Assembly: GCA_020636105.1 (NCBI GenBank)
Contig: JACJYL010000002.1
Span: forward strand, 1,826,001-1,890,000
Source: Lewinellaceae bacterium
GTDB lineage: Bacteria; Bacteroidota; Bacteroidia; Chitinophagales; Saprospiraceae
Length of the DNA stretch: 64,000 bases
Reading direction: 5' to 3'
Part shown: positions 31,119 to 40,583 of the stretch, piece by piece
How positions within the stretch are numbered: position 1 is the first letter of the stretch
How the letters are laid out: each line of letters starts with the position of its first letter
Notes under the pieces: model-generated
What the model was told of the DNA's origin: nothing
The model's database searches: none
Seen by the model: the letters and a program-made list of their open reading frames with translations, nothing else
Made by a program: the position numbers and the translations under genes

Positions 31119-33092
31119 ATGCGATACATAAAAAAAGTACTGCTTCTGGTTCTATTGTTACCTCTCTCAACCTTGTTGTCGGCTCAGGAATATACCACTA
31201 TGGACAGTGCCGGCAAAAAGGTTTTAAAATACTACGATAACGCTCAAACGTTAAGCCGAGCAGAACAGTTCCCCGAAGCACTCGAACAACTCGACAAAGC
31301 CCTGAAGATTGACCCACAGTTTATCGATGGTAAAATATTGAGAGCCTCCTTAAACGGTGCCAGCGGCCAACTGGAGAAAGCAGCCGCAGAATTTGAAGAG
31401 GTGTTAAAAATGGCGCCTGACTACCTGCCCCGGGTGTGGTATGAACTGGCCATAACCGAAATGGACCTCCGGTTATACGACCGCGCCGCCACGCATTTTG
31501 AACAATACCTGGAAAGAGACCCCAAAAGCAATGTCCGGAAACAAAAGGCAGAACACCACCTCATCAACGCCCGGTTTGCGGCCAATGCCATCACCCATCC
31601 CGTTCCGTTTGAACCGGTAAATCTCGGAACCGCCATCAATACCGAAGGACAGGAATATCTCCCCAGCCTCACTGCCGACGGCACCCGGCTGGTATTCACC
31701 GCCCGCGTTGGCAATCAGGAAGATTTTTATTATTCAGTAAAAAAGGACCAAATTTGGCAACCCCGACAGCCGATGGAAAAGATCAATACCCCCCAAAATG
31801 AAGGAGCCCAGTGCATTTCCGCCGACGGCCGGCTCCTGGTCTTTACCCGCTGTGATTCCAGGGCAGGGATGGGCGGATGCGACTTGTATTTTTCATCCTT
31901 CCAAGGCGGTCAATGGACCGACCCCAAAAAGATAGAAGGAGCGATCAACACTTCGGCCTGGGAAGGCCAGCCTTCCCTTTCTGCCGACGGGCAAAATCTC
32001 TACTTCGCCAGCGACCGAAGCGGCGGACTTGGTCAACGTGATTTATGGATGAGTCGCCTAAAGGAAAACGGGCAATGGGGCACCCCCACAAACCTGGGCC
32101 CTGAAATCAATACCCCCTACAACGACCAATGCCCCTTTATTCACCCGGACAACCGGACCCTCTATTTTTGTTCCGAAGGGCATCCCGGTATGGGAGGCAT
32201 CGATCTCTACTTTTCCAAAAAAGACAGCCTGAACCAATGGACGCCCCCTCTGAATATCGGTTACCCCATTAATACTCCGGCAAATGAAGGTACTCTTGTG
32301 GTGAGTATTGACGGGCAGACCGCCTATTATGCCAGCGACAAGGACAGCGACGAAACAACACCGGCTTCGGTTTTGGTGGAAAAACCTTCCAGCAGGTTGA
32401 ATATCGATATTTTTAGCTTTTCGCTTTATGAGGAAGCCCGCCCGGATCCCGTCACTTACGTAAAAGCAAAGGTAGTGGATAGTCGCAGCCACAGAGGCTT
32501 CGAAGCCAACGCTGAGATCATTGACCTGGCAACCGGCAAAACCGTCACCAAAACAGTGGCCGACGACCTAGGCGAATTGTTGCTCTGTTTGCCTGCCGGC
32601 AAAGATTACGCATTATACATCTCTAAAGAAAAATACCTTTTTTATTCCGAAAATTTTTCCCTGCATACGCCTGCAAGCATCGAAGCACCTTACCAGATTT
32701 ATGTAGAACTCCAACCCGTTACGGAAGCATCCATTGCGGAAGAAACCGCCCCGGAAAAACCGGTGGTACTAAAAAACGTTTTCTTCGAAACAGGCTCTGC
32801 CGAACTCAAAAATGCTTCTGCATCCGAACTGGATAAGCTCTTCGACTTACTCACAGACAATCCGGAATTAAATATTCAAATCAACGGGCATACCGATAAC
32901 GTTGGCAACGAGGCTGACAACCTTTTGCTTTCTGAAAAAAGGGCAAAAGCAGTGTATGGCTACCTCATTGAAAAAGGAATTGACTCGGTAAGGCTGCGCT
33001 ACAAAGGATTCGGGGAAACGAAACCTGTAGCCGATAACGAATCTGAAGCAGGTCGTAAAGTGAATCGCAGGACGGAATTTGTGGTTTGGTGA
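31119..33092 (+). CDS. porE: PorE-like OmpA protein: TPR, PD40 propeller, CarboxypepD_reg, OmpA (657 aa)
   Basis: The domain order is that of the type IX secretion component PorE. A signal peptide (MRYIKKVLLLVLLLPLSTLL, SAQ) is followed by TPR repeats at about 35-150, then a WD40-like PD40 propeller at 170-430 (repeated patterns such as EGQEYLPSLTADGTRLVFTA and EGQPSLSADGQNLYFASDRS), a carboxypeptidase regulatory-like beta sandwich at 445-525, and a C-terminal OmpA domain (IQINGHTDNVGNEADNLLLS, VNRRTEFVVW) that binds peptidoglycan. PorE is thought to anchor the PorKN ring region to the cell wall. Proteins with the same layout also have other roles, so the symbol is tentative. The DUF2007-like gene follows 62 bp later. 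Confidence 0.82.
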   Translation: MRYIKKVLLLVLLLPLSTLLSAQEYTTMDSAGKKVLKYYDNAQTLSRAEQFPEALEQLDKALKIDPQFIDGKILRASLNGASGQLEKAAAEFEEVLKMAPDYLPRVWYELAITEMDLRLYDRAATHFEQYLERDPKSNVRKQKAEHHLINARFAANAITHPVPFEPVNLGTAINTEGQEYLPSLTADGTRLVFTARVGNQEDFYYSVKKDQIWQPRQPMEKINTPQNEGAQCISADGRLLVFTRCDSRAGMGGCDLYFSSFQGGQWTDPKKIEGAINTSAWEGQPSLSADGQNLYFASDRSGGLGQRDLWMSRLKENGQWGTPTNLGPEINTPYNDQCPFIHPDNRTLYFCSEGHPGMGGIDLYFSKKDSLNQWTPPLNIGYPINTPANEGTLVVSIDGQTAYYASDKDSDETTPASVLVEKPSSRLNIDIFSFSLYEEARPDPVTYVKAKVVDSRSHRGFEANAEIIDLATGKTVTKTVADDLGELLLCLPAGKDYALYISKEKYLFYSENFSLHTPASIEAPYQIYVELQPVTEASIAEETAPEKPVVLKNVFFETGSAELKNASASELDKLFDLLTDNPELNIQINGHTDNVGNEADNLLLSEKRAKAVYGYLIEKGIDSVRLRYKGFGETKPVADNESEAGRKVNRRTEFVVW

Positions 33093-33154
33093 GTTTCAAA
33101 TCCAGGCCTTTCCATTTTTTTCTTATTTTTATACCCAACACATTACAAAAAAAC

Positions 33155-33883
33155 ATGACAGACATTCTCGACAACGACTTTATCGAAAAACACCCGGACG
33201 ATTCATCGGATGAAAAACTGGAGACATACCGCATGTTCACCCATGAAAGCATCGCCCTGGATTTCGTTTCCATTCTCGATGAAAACAAGATCCCTTACAA
33301 ACTTGAAAAGGGCCAGGACCTGCTAGACGGAGCCATCATCGGAAATTCCATCAGGCCTCATATTGCCCTGAAGATCCTTCCGGAAGATTTTCTGAAGGTC
33401 AATGAATTGTTGCAAAAAGATATTGAAAATCAACCCGGAGAACAATTCGGAATCCTTGAAGGATTTTCCAAAGAGGAGTTGGTGGACCTGCTTACCAATC
33501 CGGATGAATGGAGTCCGGAAGCCATTGCCACGGCAAAAGTTCGTTTACAACAAATGGGGGAACCCCTTGATGACCAATACATCAAAAACCTCAAAGAGAA
33601 CAGGCTCAATGAATTAAGAAAAGGCAAAGAACCACACATGGCCTGGCCCATATTTTATTTCGCTCTGGCCATTTTGGGTGGATTTTTAATTCAATTTTTA
33701 GCCATCATCCCTGCATTGGGGATGGGTTGGTATTACTGGAAAGGGAAAAGCGTGGACTTCGAAGGGAAAAAGTATTTCACTTTTGAGAAAAACACCCGGC
33801 AATACGGATTGATTATTTTCATTTCCGCCATCGGAGCAACTTTATTGGGATTTATTTGGTGGACGTATCTCATCAATTATTAA
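33155..33883 (+). CDS. DUF2007-like protein with C-terminal membrane helices, 243 aa
   Basis: I use the ATG at 33155 (MTDILDNDFIEKHPDDSSDE). Residues 20-90 resemble the DUF2007 signal-transducing domain (YRMFTHESIALDFVSILDEN, KILPEDFLKVNELL). An acidic helical middle follows (FSKEELVDLLTNPDEWSPEA), then two membrane helices (about 168-188 IFYFALAILGGFLIQFLAII, and 217-237 YGLIIFISAIGATLLGFIWW). The upstream in-frame extension to 33086 overlaps the PorE-like stop and is rejected. It is possibly co-transcribed with that gene. Function unknown. Confidence 0.85.
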   Translation: MTDILDNDFIEKHPDDSSDEKLETYRMFTHESIALDFVSILDENKIPYKLEKGQDLLDGAIIGNSIRPHIALKILPEDFLKVNELLQKDIENQPGEQFGILEGFSKEELVDLLTNPDEWSPEAIATAKVRLQQMGEPLDDQYIKNLKENRLNELRKGKEPHMAWPIFYFALAILGGFLIQFLAIIPALGMGWYYWKGKSVDFEGKKYFTFEKNTRQYGLIIFISAIGATLLGFIWWTYLINY

Positions 33884-33896
33884 CCGGGGGCTACCT

Positions 33897-34616
33897 CTAA
33901 TCATCAAAATATCCAGGTGGGAATGGCCTATCCATATTTTCCTGGAAATGAAGCCGGCGGTTTGTCATATCAAACGCACAAAGCTGGCCTTTTCCCTCCC
34001 CTCTGAAAAAACAACCGTTATCGATATTCAGCACCGGGAAATGGTATAATGCATCCAGGCGATCCTCAATAACGGGCCGGTCCAACGGGGTATGGCCGTG
34101 AACGACCACACGGTCCCCCAACCATTCGGGGTCAAGGCTGTCGTACCAATACCGGAGCCACATCATATCAATAAGATTTTCCAGCGGATTTTTAACAGAA
34201 AAATCCAGCCCGGCATGTACGAGCAAAAAACCTTCCGTTTGCAGGAAATACGGTAACTCCTCGATCCATTTTACATATTCCAAAGGAATTTCACTGACGT
34301 CCTTAGCCTCAAAACTTCGGAGCATGGCCGCATCACTGAAATAGACGCTTTTTTGACCTGCTTCCAGATCATCCAGGATCATTTGCTCATGATTGCCCCT
34401 CAGGCAATGGATATCATACCCCTCCTGTTTCATGCTCCTAACCAGGTCAATGACTCCCTTACTGTCCGGACCGCGATCGACCATATCGCCCAACACGAAC
34501 AGTTGGTCCGTGGAAGAATAAGCCAATTTGTCCAGCATGACCTCCAGTGTCTTCAGACAGCCATGAACATCGGAGATGGCCAGTTGACGGCCTGCAGGTT
34601 GTTTGATAACGTCCAT
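33897..34616 (-). CDS. Calcineurin-type metallophosphoesterase (Ser/Thr phosphatase or Ap4A hydrolase-like), 239 aa
   Basis: All metal-binding blocks of bacterial PPP-type phosphatases are present in order: ISDVHGCLKTLEVML, LGDMVDRGPDSKGVIDLV, LRGNHEQMILD, LVHAGLDFS and VVHGHTPLDRP. These supply the Asp, His and Asn ligands for two metals. The length fits the PrpA/PrpB and small ApaH-like group. It could dephosphorylate proteins or cleave dinucleoside polyphosphates; the sequence does not decide. It is cytoplasmic and convergent with the DUF2007-like gene, with only 13 bp between stops. Confidence 0.93.
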   Translation of the reverse strand: MDVIKQPAGRQLAISDVHGCLKTLEVMLDKLAYSSTDQLFVLGDMVDRGPDSKGVIDLVRSMKQEGYDIHCLRGNHEQMILDDLEAGQKSVYFSDAAMLRSFEAKDVSEIPLEYVKWIEELPYFLQTEGFLLVHAGLDFSVKNPLENLIDMMWLRYWYDSLDPEWLGDRVVVHGHTPLDRPVIEDRLDALYHFPVLNIDNGCFFRGEGKGQLCAFDMTNRRLHFQENMDRPFPPGYFDD

Positions 34617-34852
34617 TCATTTAAGTTTGTCTACACTTTACTACAACCTGTTTTTTAAAAAAAAAGTTCTCTGAAGACCGGAATTCAACTAACACCAAAC
34701 AGGGAAATATCGGGTACCTCCCGGTAGTTAATAATAACAGAAAATGACTCTATGGAAAGTTTTTTCGAGATCAAAATGTTAAAAGACGAAAAAACAGGGG
34801 ACAAAAATGTCACCTTTCCAGGTTCCGTGGCTTTTATTAATGGGGGAATATA

Positions 34853-36475
34853 TTAAAACCCAGCCTTCATTTTCTGGCTAAACACCTGCCGCCCGGCCCG
34901 AACACTCACGACGTAAATCCCGGCAGCTATTCTCGCCTGGCGGGATTCGAAAACATGTTGATGGTTACCAAAAGTCTGGAATCCTTCAAACAATTTTTTC
35001 ACGGGGCGTCCCAGTACATCAAAAACCTGTACGGTAACCGGCATGGATTCAGGAAGATCATACGAGATGATGACCTGGCCCTGGTCGTAAGCAAGTTTCA
35101 GTCCGATATTTTTTAGGCCGGGATCATAGGTCGAAACAGCTGAACATTCCAATCCGAGCTCCTGGCGTGCAAAATCCTGTCCCAATACATCATTCACCAC
35201 ATCAGGATCGAGGCAAAGCCATTGTTCGAGTACCGTAGCATATACCGACCGGAAATCTACATCGTAATTCAAATTCCCCACGGGATCGGGATTTTCCAGG
35301 TCAGGATCGGCCCCGAGGATACCGTTGCCGTTCAAACCTTCCCCGAAAAGCATCATGGGTGCGGCCGCTCCATGGTCCGTTCCCTCGGAAGCGTTTTCCT
35401 CTATCCGGCGACCAAATTCGGAGAAGGTCATGCCCAGCACACGTTTGGCATCATCGGTGGATTCCAGGTCCTGAAAAAAGGTATTCACCGCCTCCGAAAC
35501 ATTGTTCAACAGGTTGGCGTGGTCTTCGATCTGGTTGGCGTGGGTATCAAAACCATCCAGGTTGACCATATACAATTGAGTGCCCAGTCCTCCTTTGATG
35601 AGCCGGGCCACCAGGGCCAGCTGGTCGCCGAGGGAAGTGGTATATTCCACTGAATTGGTGGCATTGTTGTACGCCTCAGCCACAGACTCTGCGTAATTGA
35701 ACACACTGTTAGCCACCGTTCTCAGGTAAGTCAACTGTTCGCCGTAATAACATTCCGGCACATCCAGCGGATCGTAGAGCTGGCCGGTCTGGGCAATCTC
35801 GTACAATTGGTCAGGGTTGCTCACGATCAGGCCCATATTGGTCAGATCACTGTTGTTGAAAAGGATATTTCCGGCTCCTCCGATCTGGATGGCAGGGGGT
35901 GTCGTAGGAGGATCGGTCACGTAATCAGGAAACTGGGTTTCCAGGAATCTTCCCATCCATCCGCTCGTATCGTAAACATCGGCATCGCTACCGGAAGACC
36001 AGATATCCGTAGACCGAAAATGCGACAAATTTTGATCTTCATAACCGACACTGTTCACGACTTTCATTTTACCATCCTGCCACAGGTTACTGAGAGCGTT
36101 CATCTGTGGGTGCATCCCGAATTTATCATCCAGGGTGATGACTTCATTTTGAGGGATGGCCAACTGTGGGCGATAAGACTGGTAAGTACCATAGTTAAAA
36201 ACAGGGATAATGGTATTCAAGCCGTCATTTCCACCCTTGAGGCGGATGAGGACGAGAATGCGGTCGCCTTCGTTGTTGAGCAATGCTCTCCCCAGAGGTG
36301 ATTCGGCCAGGGCTGTAACAGGCATCCTGCCCAACATCATAGACATACTGCCCGCAATACCGACATTACGGAGAAAACTCCTCCGGCTCCAGGTGTTGTG
36401 ATCTTGTGCGTGAGCTTTTCCGTGCTCAAGGGCGCTGCCAAAGCGCAATTTATTTTTATGAGAATTGGATTTCAT
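34853..36475 (-). CDS. DUF1501 protein with Tat-like signal and T9SS sorting domain, 540 aa
   Basis: The N-terminus has twin arginines (RRSFLRNVGIAGSMSMMLGR) and an extended charged head, as in Tat-exported DUF1501 proteins. The DUF1501 domain (about 60-440, for example RILVLIRLKGGNDGLNTIIP and GWMGRFLETQFPDY) belongs to the alkaline-phosphatase/sulfatase-like superfamily. The last 80 residues (PVTVQVFDVLGRPVKKLFEG, then AGIYVVSVRAGRQVFSQKM) are a type A T9SS C-terminal domain, so the protein is probably placed on the cell surface. It follows the DUF1800 gene by 31 bp, a standard operon of unknown role. Confidence 0.93.
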   Translation of the reverse strand: MKSNSHKNKLRFGSALEHGKAHAQDHNTWSRRSFLRNVGIAGSMSMMLGRMPVTALAESPLGRALLNNEGDRILVLIRLKGGNDGLNTIIPVFNYGTYQSYRPQLAIPQNEVITLDDKFGMHPQMNALSNLWQDGKMKVVNSVGYEDQNLSHFRSTDIWSSGSDADVYDTSGWMGRFLETQFPDYVTDPPTTPPAIQIGGAGNILFNNSDLTNMGLIVSNPDQLYEIAQTGQLYDPLDVPECYYGEQLTYLRTVANSVFNYAESVAEAYNNATNSVEYTTSLGDQLALVARLIKGGLGTQLYMVNLDGFDTHANQIEDHANLLNNVSEAVNTFFQDLESTDDAKRVLGMTFSEFGRRIEENASEGTDHGAAAPMMLFGEGLNGNGILGADPDLENPDPVGNLNYDVDFRSVYATVLEQWLCLDPDVVNDVLGQDFARQELGLECSAVSTYDPGLKNIGLKLAYDQGQVIISYDLPESMPVTVQVFDVLGRPVKKLFEGFQTFGNHQHVFESRQARIAAGIYVVSVRAGRQVFSQKMKAGF

Positions 36476-36506
36476 TTTTCGATTTTTACGCCATTAAAAA
36501 GAAAGA

Positions 36507-37964
36507 TTAATGCAATTGATATTCGGGTAAACGGGACAGGTGCTGCAACAACAAAGCTACCTGGGCAGGTGCGGTTTCCCAGTTGAGATTCCACAGGCCC
36601 AGGTCATAATAATTCTGGGGCACTTCCCATTTGAAGACCTCCGTTGCCACGGCATAAGCATCGGGCGTATTGAGGCCGTTGGGCACCAGGTGGTCAATAA
36701 TCTTTTGGGTGACCAAAGCAGGGTCGGTAGCATTGCCGGCAAGGGAAAAGGCAAAATCCACAAGGGTTTGTGGCAATTCGTTGAATAAGGTTCCCAAAAC
36801 AATATCGGCAGATTGCCACCTGCCGGTGAGTGTCGTTCCGTTGACCCAGGTGCGGTTGCCGGGCCATCCTGCCACATCTACCGGATTGAACAATTCCTGC
36901 CCAAGACCGTAAATTAGGTAGGCTGAAATTTCCATCAATCCTTCATTGGTCTCAAAATTGCAGGGTTTGAACAATCCAACCACAAAATCGGCAGGGTTTT
37001 TCACCAGCGTGCCAATGACGTATTCATCAAAAAAATGTTCGCTTTTGAACAGTTGGCGAAAGACGGGTGCCAGCTCCCAATCGTTGTCACGGAAAGTGGC
37101 CGCCAGTTCGTTGACAATCTCTTCACTTCCATCAGGATGGACGAAATTTCGGTAAAATTTATCGCAGATGTAGGTCGAAATTTCCACTGCACGTTGTTCG
37201 AACAAAATATTGACTACATCATCGTATCCCCAATTGCCAGTCTGCCCGAAAATGGTTTTGGCATTGGAATCATGAAGCAGCGGTAAAAATTCAATATCGG
37301 CGCAATACTCAAAATATCCATTCCAGCCAGTAAGAGCCCTGGCGGTTTCTTCAATATCGGCCTGGGTGTAATTATTGTCCTGGCCGAGGGTGAACAATTC
37401 GTACAACTCCCTGGCATAATTTTCGTTGGGGCTGACCAGTGAATTCTCCACTCCATTGAGGAATACGAGCATAGCAGGCGTTTTTCCCATTTCACTCACA
37501 AAAGTTTTAAAGTTGCCCAGGGCATATTGCTGCAGCAATCGATGATACCTGAACATATGCGAGGGGCAGATATACGATTCTGCACGGGTCACGAAATGGT
37601 TATGCCAGAAAAGGGCCAGTTTTTCCCGAAAACCTTTATCGTGCATATCCTGTACCCATGCCAGAATCCATTCGATAAATTGTTGTGATTGTTGTTCAAA
37701 AAAGGCCTCCTCTGTTCCTCCGTAATCAGCAAAACTCCAGTTGGACCACTCGGGTTCGTTTGTAAAAGGCATATTGATCGCTTCGTCGATGAGGGCATCA
37801 ACGAGGCCTGCCGGAGATTGCCCAAGTGCCGCTTCGATCTGTACACGGTTACCTCCAAAGCCCAGTCGATGGTAAAGGTGTCTGGCCCGGGCTTCATTCC
37901 ATGGCTGACTGCCAGAAGGAATGTATTCGTCTATGGTGCCGGTTGCACAGTTGATTACTACCAT
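36507..37964 (-). CDS. DUF1800 protein, 485 aa
   Basis: Clear DUF1800 family: ARHLYHRLGFGGNRVQIEAA near the start, EKLALFWHNHFVTRAESYIC, NENYARELYELFTLGQDNNY, and the C-terminal PVDVAGWPGNRTWVNGTTL with the diagnostic WPG. It is a helical protein with no signal peptide visible. The gene lies 31 bp upstream of DUF1501; these two are almost always neighbours, but their joint function is not established. The start at 37964 gives an N-terminus (MVVINCATGTIDEYIPSGSQ) slightly longer than usual. Confidence 0.94.
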   Translation of the reverse strand: MVVINCATGTIDEYIPSGSQPWNEARARHLYHRLGFGGNRVQIEAALGQSPAGLVDALIDEAINMPFTNEPEWSNWSFADYGGTEEAFFEQQSQQFIEWILAWVQDMHDKGFREKLALFWHNHFVTRAESYICPSHMFRYHRLLQQYALGNFKTFVSEMGKTPAMLVFLNGVENSLVSPNENYARELYELFTLGQDNNYTQADIEETARALTGWNGYFEYCADIEFLPLLHDSNAKTIFGQTGNWGYDDVVNILFEQRAVEISTYICDKFYRNFVHPDGSEEIVNELAATFRDNDWELAPVFRQLFKSEHFFDEYVIGTLVKNPADFVVGLFKPCNFETNEGLMEISAYLIYGLGQELFNPVDVAGWPGNRTWVNGTTLTGRWQSADIVLGTLFNELPQTLVDFAFSLAGNATDPALVTQKIIDHLVPNGLNTPDAYAVATEVFKWEVPQNYYDLGLWNLNWETAPAQVALLLQHLSRLPEYQLH

Positions 37965-38050
37965 AAGTCAGGATTTTATGATGAAAATAATGTTGTATTA
38001 ATGTTTATACACTGAAGGAGAGAAATACCCTTAGTGAAAAAAGCATTTTT

Positions 38051-38842
38051 TTACAACAACGAATGCAGTAACGCAAAATTTACCAGTTCAGAGGTGTTTT
38101 TAACACCCGTTTTTTCGAGTAGTCTTTTTCTGTAGGTTACAACGGTATGGAAACTGATTTCCAGCTTTTCCGAAATAGCTTTGCTGGAAAGTCCGGATGC
38201 CAACAACCCCAGTACTTCTTTTTCACGTGGAGTAATTTTTAGCACATTCCCCTCTACCAGTACTTTGTCAACACTAATTTCCGTCAACACGTTATCTCTT
38301 CTATCCAGAATAAAAGTTTTTGGAATTTGGGGCCTGTTGAGGTGAGATATATCTGTATAAATATTGGCAAAAATGTAAGGTTTCCCCTCCACGTCAAATC
38401 CAATGGCAAAAGACTGGTGCTGCACATTGAGTACCGTCCCATCCTTTTTTACTCCGCGATAATAATGAATAGCTGTTTGAAAAATCCGATCTTCCACCGA
38501 CAAGGAATAAAGATACTTAATGCCCTTTTCATTATAGGTCATCACAATCGGAAAATCTTCAGGGTGGGTAAACCTGACCATCAACTCCGGTCCCATCTCA
38601 AAGGCTTCCTTACGAGAATAACCTGTAAGGAGCTCACAATCCTTGCTAAGAAAAATAGTTTTCCAGCTTTGAACATTACCGATCAAAACGAAATATTGGC
38701 CAACACTCAGAATGCCTTTGGTGAGTGGGTGGGATTCTATTTTTTTCAATAATTCGCTATGGTCTTCTTTTCTGACCTTGTAATGCCGCATCCCTATGGT
38801 TTTGGCTAAATCTATATAATTATAGCCTCGATGTTTGTTCAT
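38051..38842 (-). CDS. LuxR-type transcriptional regulator with PAS-like domain, 263 aa
   Basis: Residues 45-165 fit a PAS/PAC sensor domain (IFLSKDCELLTGYSRKEAFE, YYRGVKKDGTVLNVQHQSFA, PYIFANIYTDISHLNRPQ). The C-terminal 65 residues are a GerE/LuxR helix-turn-helix (ITPREKEVLGLLASGLSSKA, then ISFHTVVTYRKRLLEKTGVK). There is no receiver domain, so the signal probably enters through PAS. It is divergent from the FG-GAP gene with a 126-bp spacer and may control it or the DUF1800/DUF1501 operon on the same strand downstream. The effector is unknown. Confidence 0.92.
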   Translation of the reverse strand: MNKHRGYNYIDLAKTIGMRHYKVRKEDHSELLKKIESHPLTKGILSVGQYFVLIGNVQSWKTIFLSKDCELLTGYSRKEAFEMGPELMVRFTHPEDFPIVMTYNEKGIKYLYSLSVEDRIFQTAIHYYRGVKKDGTVLNVQHQSFAIGFDVEGKPYIFANIYTDISHLNRPQIPKTFILDRRDNVLTEISVDKVLVEGNVLKITPREKEVLGLLASGLSSKAISEKLEISFHTVVTYRKRLLEKTGVKNTSELVNFALLHSLL

Positions 38843-38968
38843 GCCTTTAAATATAAGGGATACTGACCAATCTTGTCCCCTTTTTTAGGGATTTTTTGTT
38901 TACTACACATACAATATATTTGTTTGTTAATAATGAACATCCAATTTTTCATCCCTAATTTTTGTAAA

Positions 38969-40579
38969 ATGAACCGTATCTTACCCTTCTATGTTTTTGT
39001 TATTTTTTTGATCATCTCCACTCAAAATCTACTGGATGCCCAACAATGGAATCTGGTACAAAATATTTCAACATCAGACCTCGAAGCCCAGGACAACCTC
39101 GGCTTTTCCGTAGCCATTGACGAAGATTATTTCATAACAGGAGCCTGGTGGGAAGACTACCAATTGACATCTAACTTGAGTACTGCTGGCGCTGCTTATC
39201 TTTTTAAACGCAACACTTCCAATACCTGGGATGAGGTCGAAAAATTGTACGCTGGCTTCCCCGAAGCTTTAGGGTACTTTGGCTGTTCCGTTGCAATCGA
39301 TGGTAATCAATTCGCAGTAGGTGCTTATAATGAAGATGACATCCCTTCCGGGAGTGGCAACGCAGGAGCTGTTTACGTTTACGAAATACTTCCCAACGGC
39401 ACCGTTCAGCCAACAGCTCACCTCGTCGCTTCGGACCCGGGTAATGGTGATTTATTCGGCAATAATATAGCGATGTCTGGAGGGTGTATTTTAATCGGGG
39501 CACACAACCAGGATGAAGACATTACGGATTCTAATACTATGAATGAGGCAGGAGCAGCCTACGTTTTTGAAAAACAAAATGACGGATCGTGGATTGAAGT
39601 GCAAAAATTAGTGGCATCCGACCGAGCCAGCGGTGACAATTTCGGAAAATTTCTTGACATTCGTGGTGACAAGTTGATCATAGGCGCTCCCAATAAAACT
39701 GATGAGTCCAATTTTTATTTTAATGCCGGAGCAGCTTATATTTTTGAAAAAGATCCCTCTTCTGGACAATGGATCGAAGTCCAAAAATTATTGGCATCAG
39801 ACCGGTCTAATTTTGACAATTTCGGTTCAGATGTTGCCATTCAAAACGATTGGGGCCTGGTAGGTGCGCGATCAAAAGCTGATTTATCCGTTGGGGGCAA
39901 CGCAGGAGCCGCCTATTTTTTCAACCGTGACAACGATGGCGATTGGCAGGAAGTACAAAAGGTCCTTGCAAACGATTTTGACCAAAATGATTTTTTTGGT
40001 ACTTCAGTGGACGTGGATGGTTCGATTGTTGCCATTGGTGCTGAAACCGAAAGAGAAGACCCCGATGGAAATAACACGGTGGTCGGTGCTGGCTCCGTTT
40101 ATATTTTTGAAAAACAATCAAATGATCATTGGACACAGGTTCAAAAAGTGGTAGGCGAAAACAGGGAAGTGAATGATTTATTTGGCTCGGTGGTAGCAGT
40201 AAGGGATTTTCAAATTGCTGTCGGTGCATGGAGTGCAGATGTGCCTACTGGGAGTGGTTTCTTATTAGATGCCGGGGCCGCTTACATTTTCGAAAGAGAT
40301 GAACCACTGGATTTAAAAAATAATACCCTCCGACAATTAGATGTTTCTTTAAGTCCAAATCCGTCCTCAGGAAGGTTGCGCCTGGAAAGTAAAACACCCC
40401 TCCATGAAGCTTCCGAGGTTTTTATATTTAACCTTCTGGGAGATGAATTGTTTCATGATCAATTATGGCTAAATGAAACCAATGATATAGATTTAAGCCA
40501 TTTACCTTCAGGAATATATACCATTTATTTAAAAATGGAAAACCAATCACTTAAGGTTTTTAAATGGGTAAAAACCTAA
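38969..40579 (+). CDS. FG-GAP repeat protein with T9SS sorting domain, 536 aa
   Basis: The ATG at 38969 (MNRILPFYVFVIFLIISTQN) begins a signal peptide ending LLDAQ; the frame is open upstream from 38873 but reads poorly. Seven FG-GAP-like repeats of about 60 residues follow, each with DxFG.S.A..G...(A/I)GA and ending GAAY(I/V)FE (for example DLFGNNIAMSGGCILIGA and DNFGSDVAIQNDWGLVGA), forming a beta propeller. The last 85 residues (LDVSLSPNPSSGRLRLESKT, then PSGIYTIYLKMENQSLKVFK) are a T9SS type A CTD. A surface or secreted binding protein; ligand unknown. Confidence 0.92.
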   Translation: MNRILPFYVFVIFLIISTQNLLDAQQWNLVQNISTSDLEAQDNLGFSVAIDEDYFITGAWWEDYQLTSNLSTAGAAYLFKRNTSNTWDEVEKLYAGFPEALGYFGCSVAIDGNQFAVGAYNEDDIPSGSGNAGAVYVYEILPNGTVQPTAHLVASDPGNGDLFGNNIAMSGGCILIGAHNQDEDITDSNTMNEAGAAYVFEKQNDGSWIEVQKLVASDRASGDNFGKFLDIRGDKLIIGAPNKTDESNFYFNAGAAYIFEKDPSSGQWIEVQKLLASDRSNFDNFGSDVAIQNDWGLVGARSKADLSVGGNAGAAYFFNRDNDGDWQEVQKVLANDFDQNDFFGTSVDVDGSIVAIGAETEREDPDGNNTVVGAGSVYIFEKQSNDHWTQVQKVVGENREVNDLFGSVVAVRDFQIAVGAWSADVPTGSGFLLDAGAAYIFERDEPLDLKNNTLRQLDVSLSPNPSSGRLRLESKTPLHEASEVFIFNLLGDELFHDQLWLNETNDIDLSHLPSGIYTIYLKMENQSLKVFKWVKT

Positions 40580-40583
40580 ACGC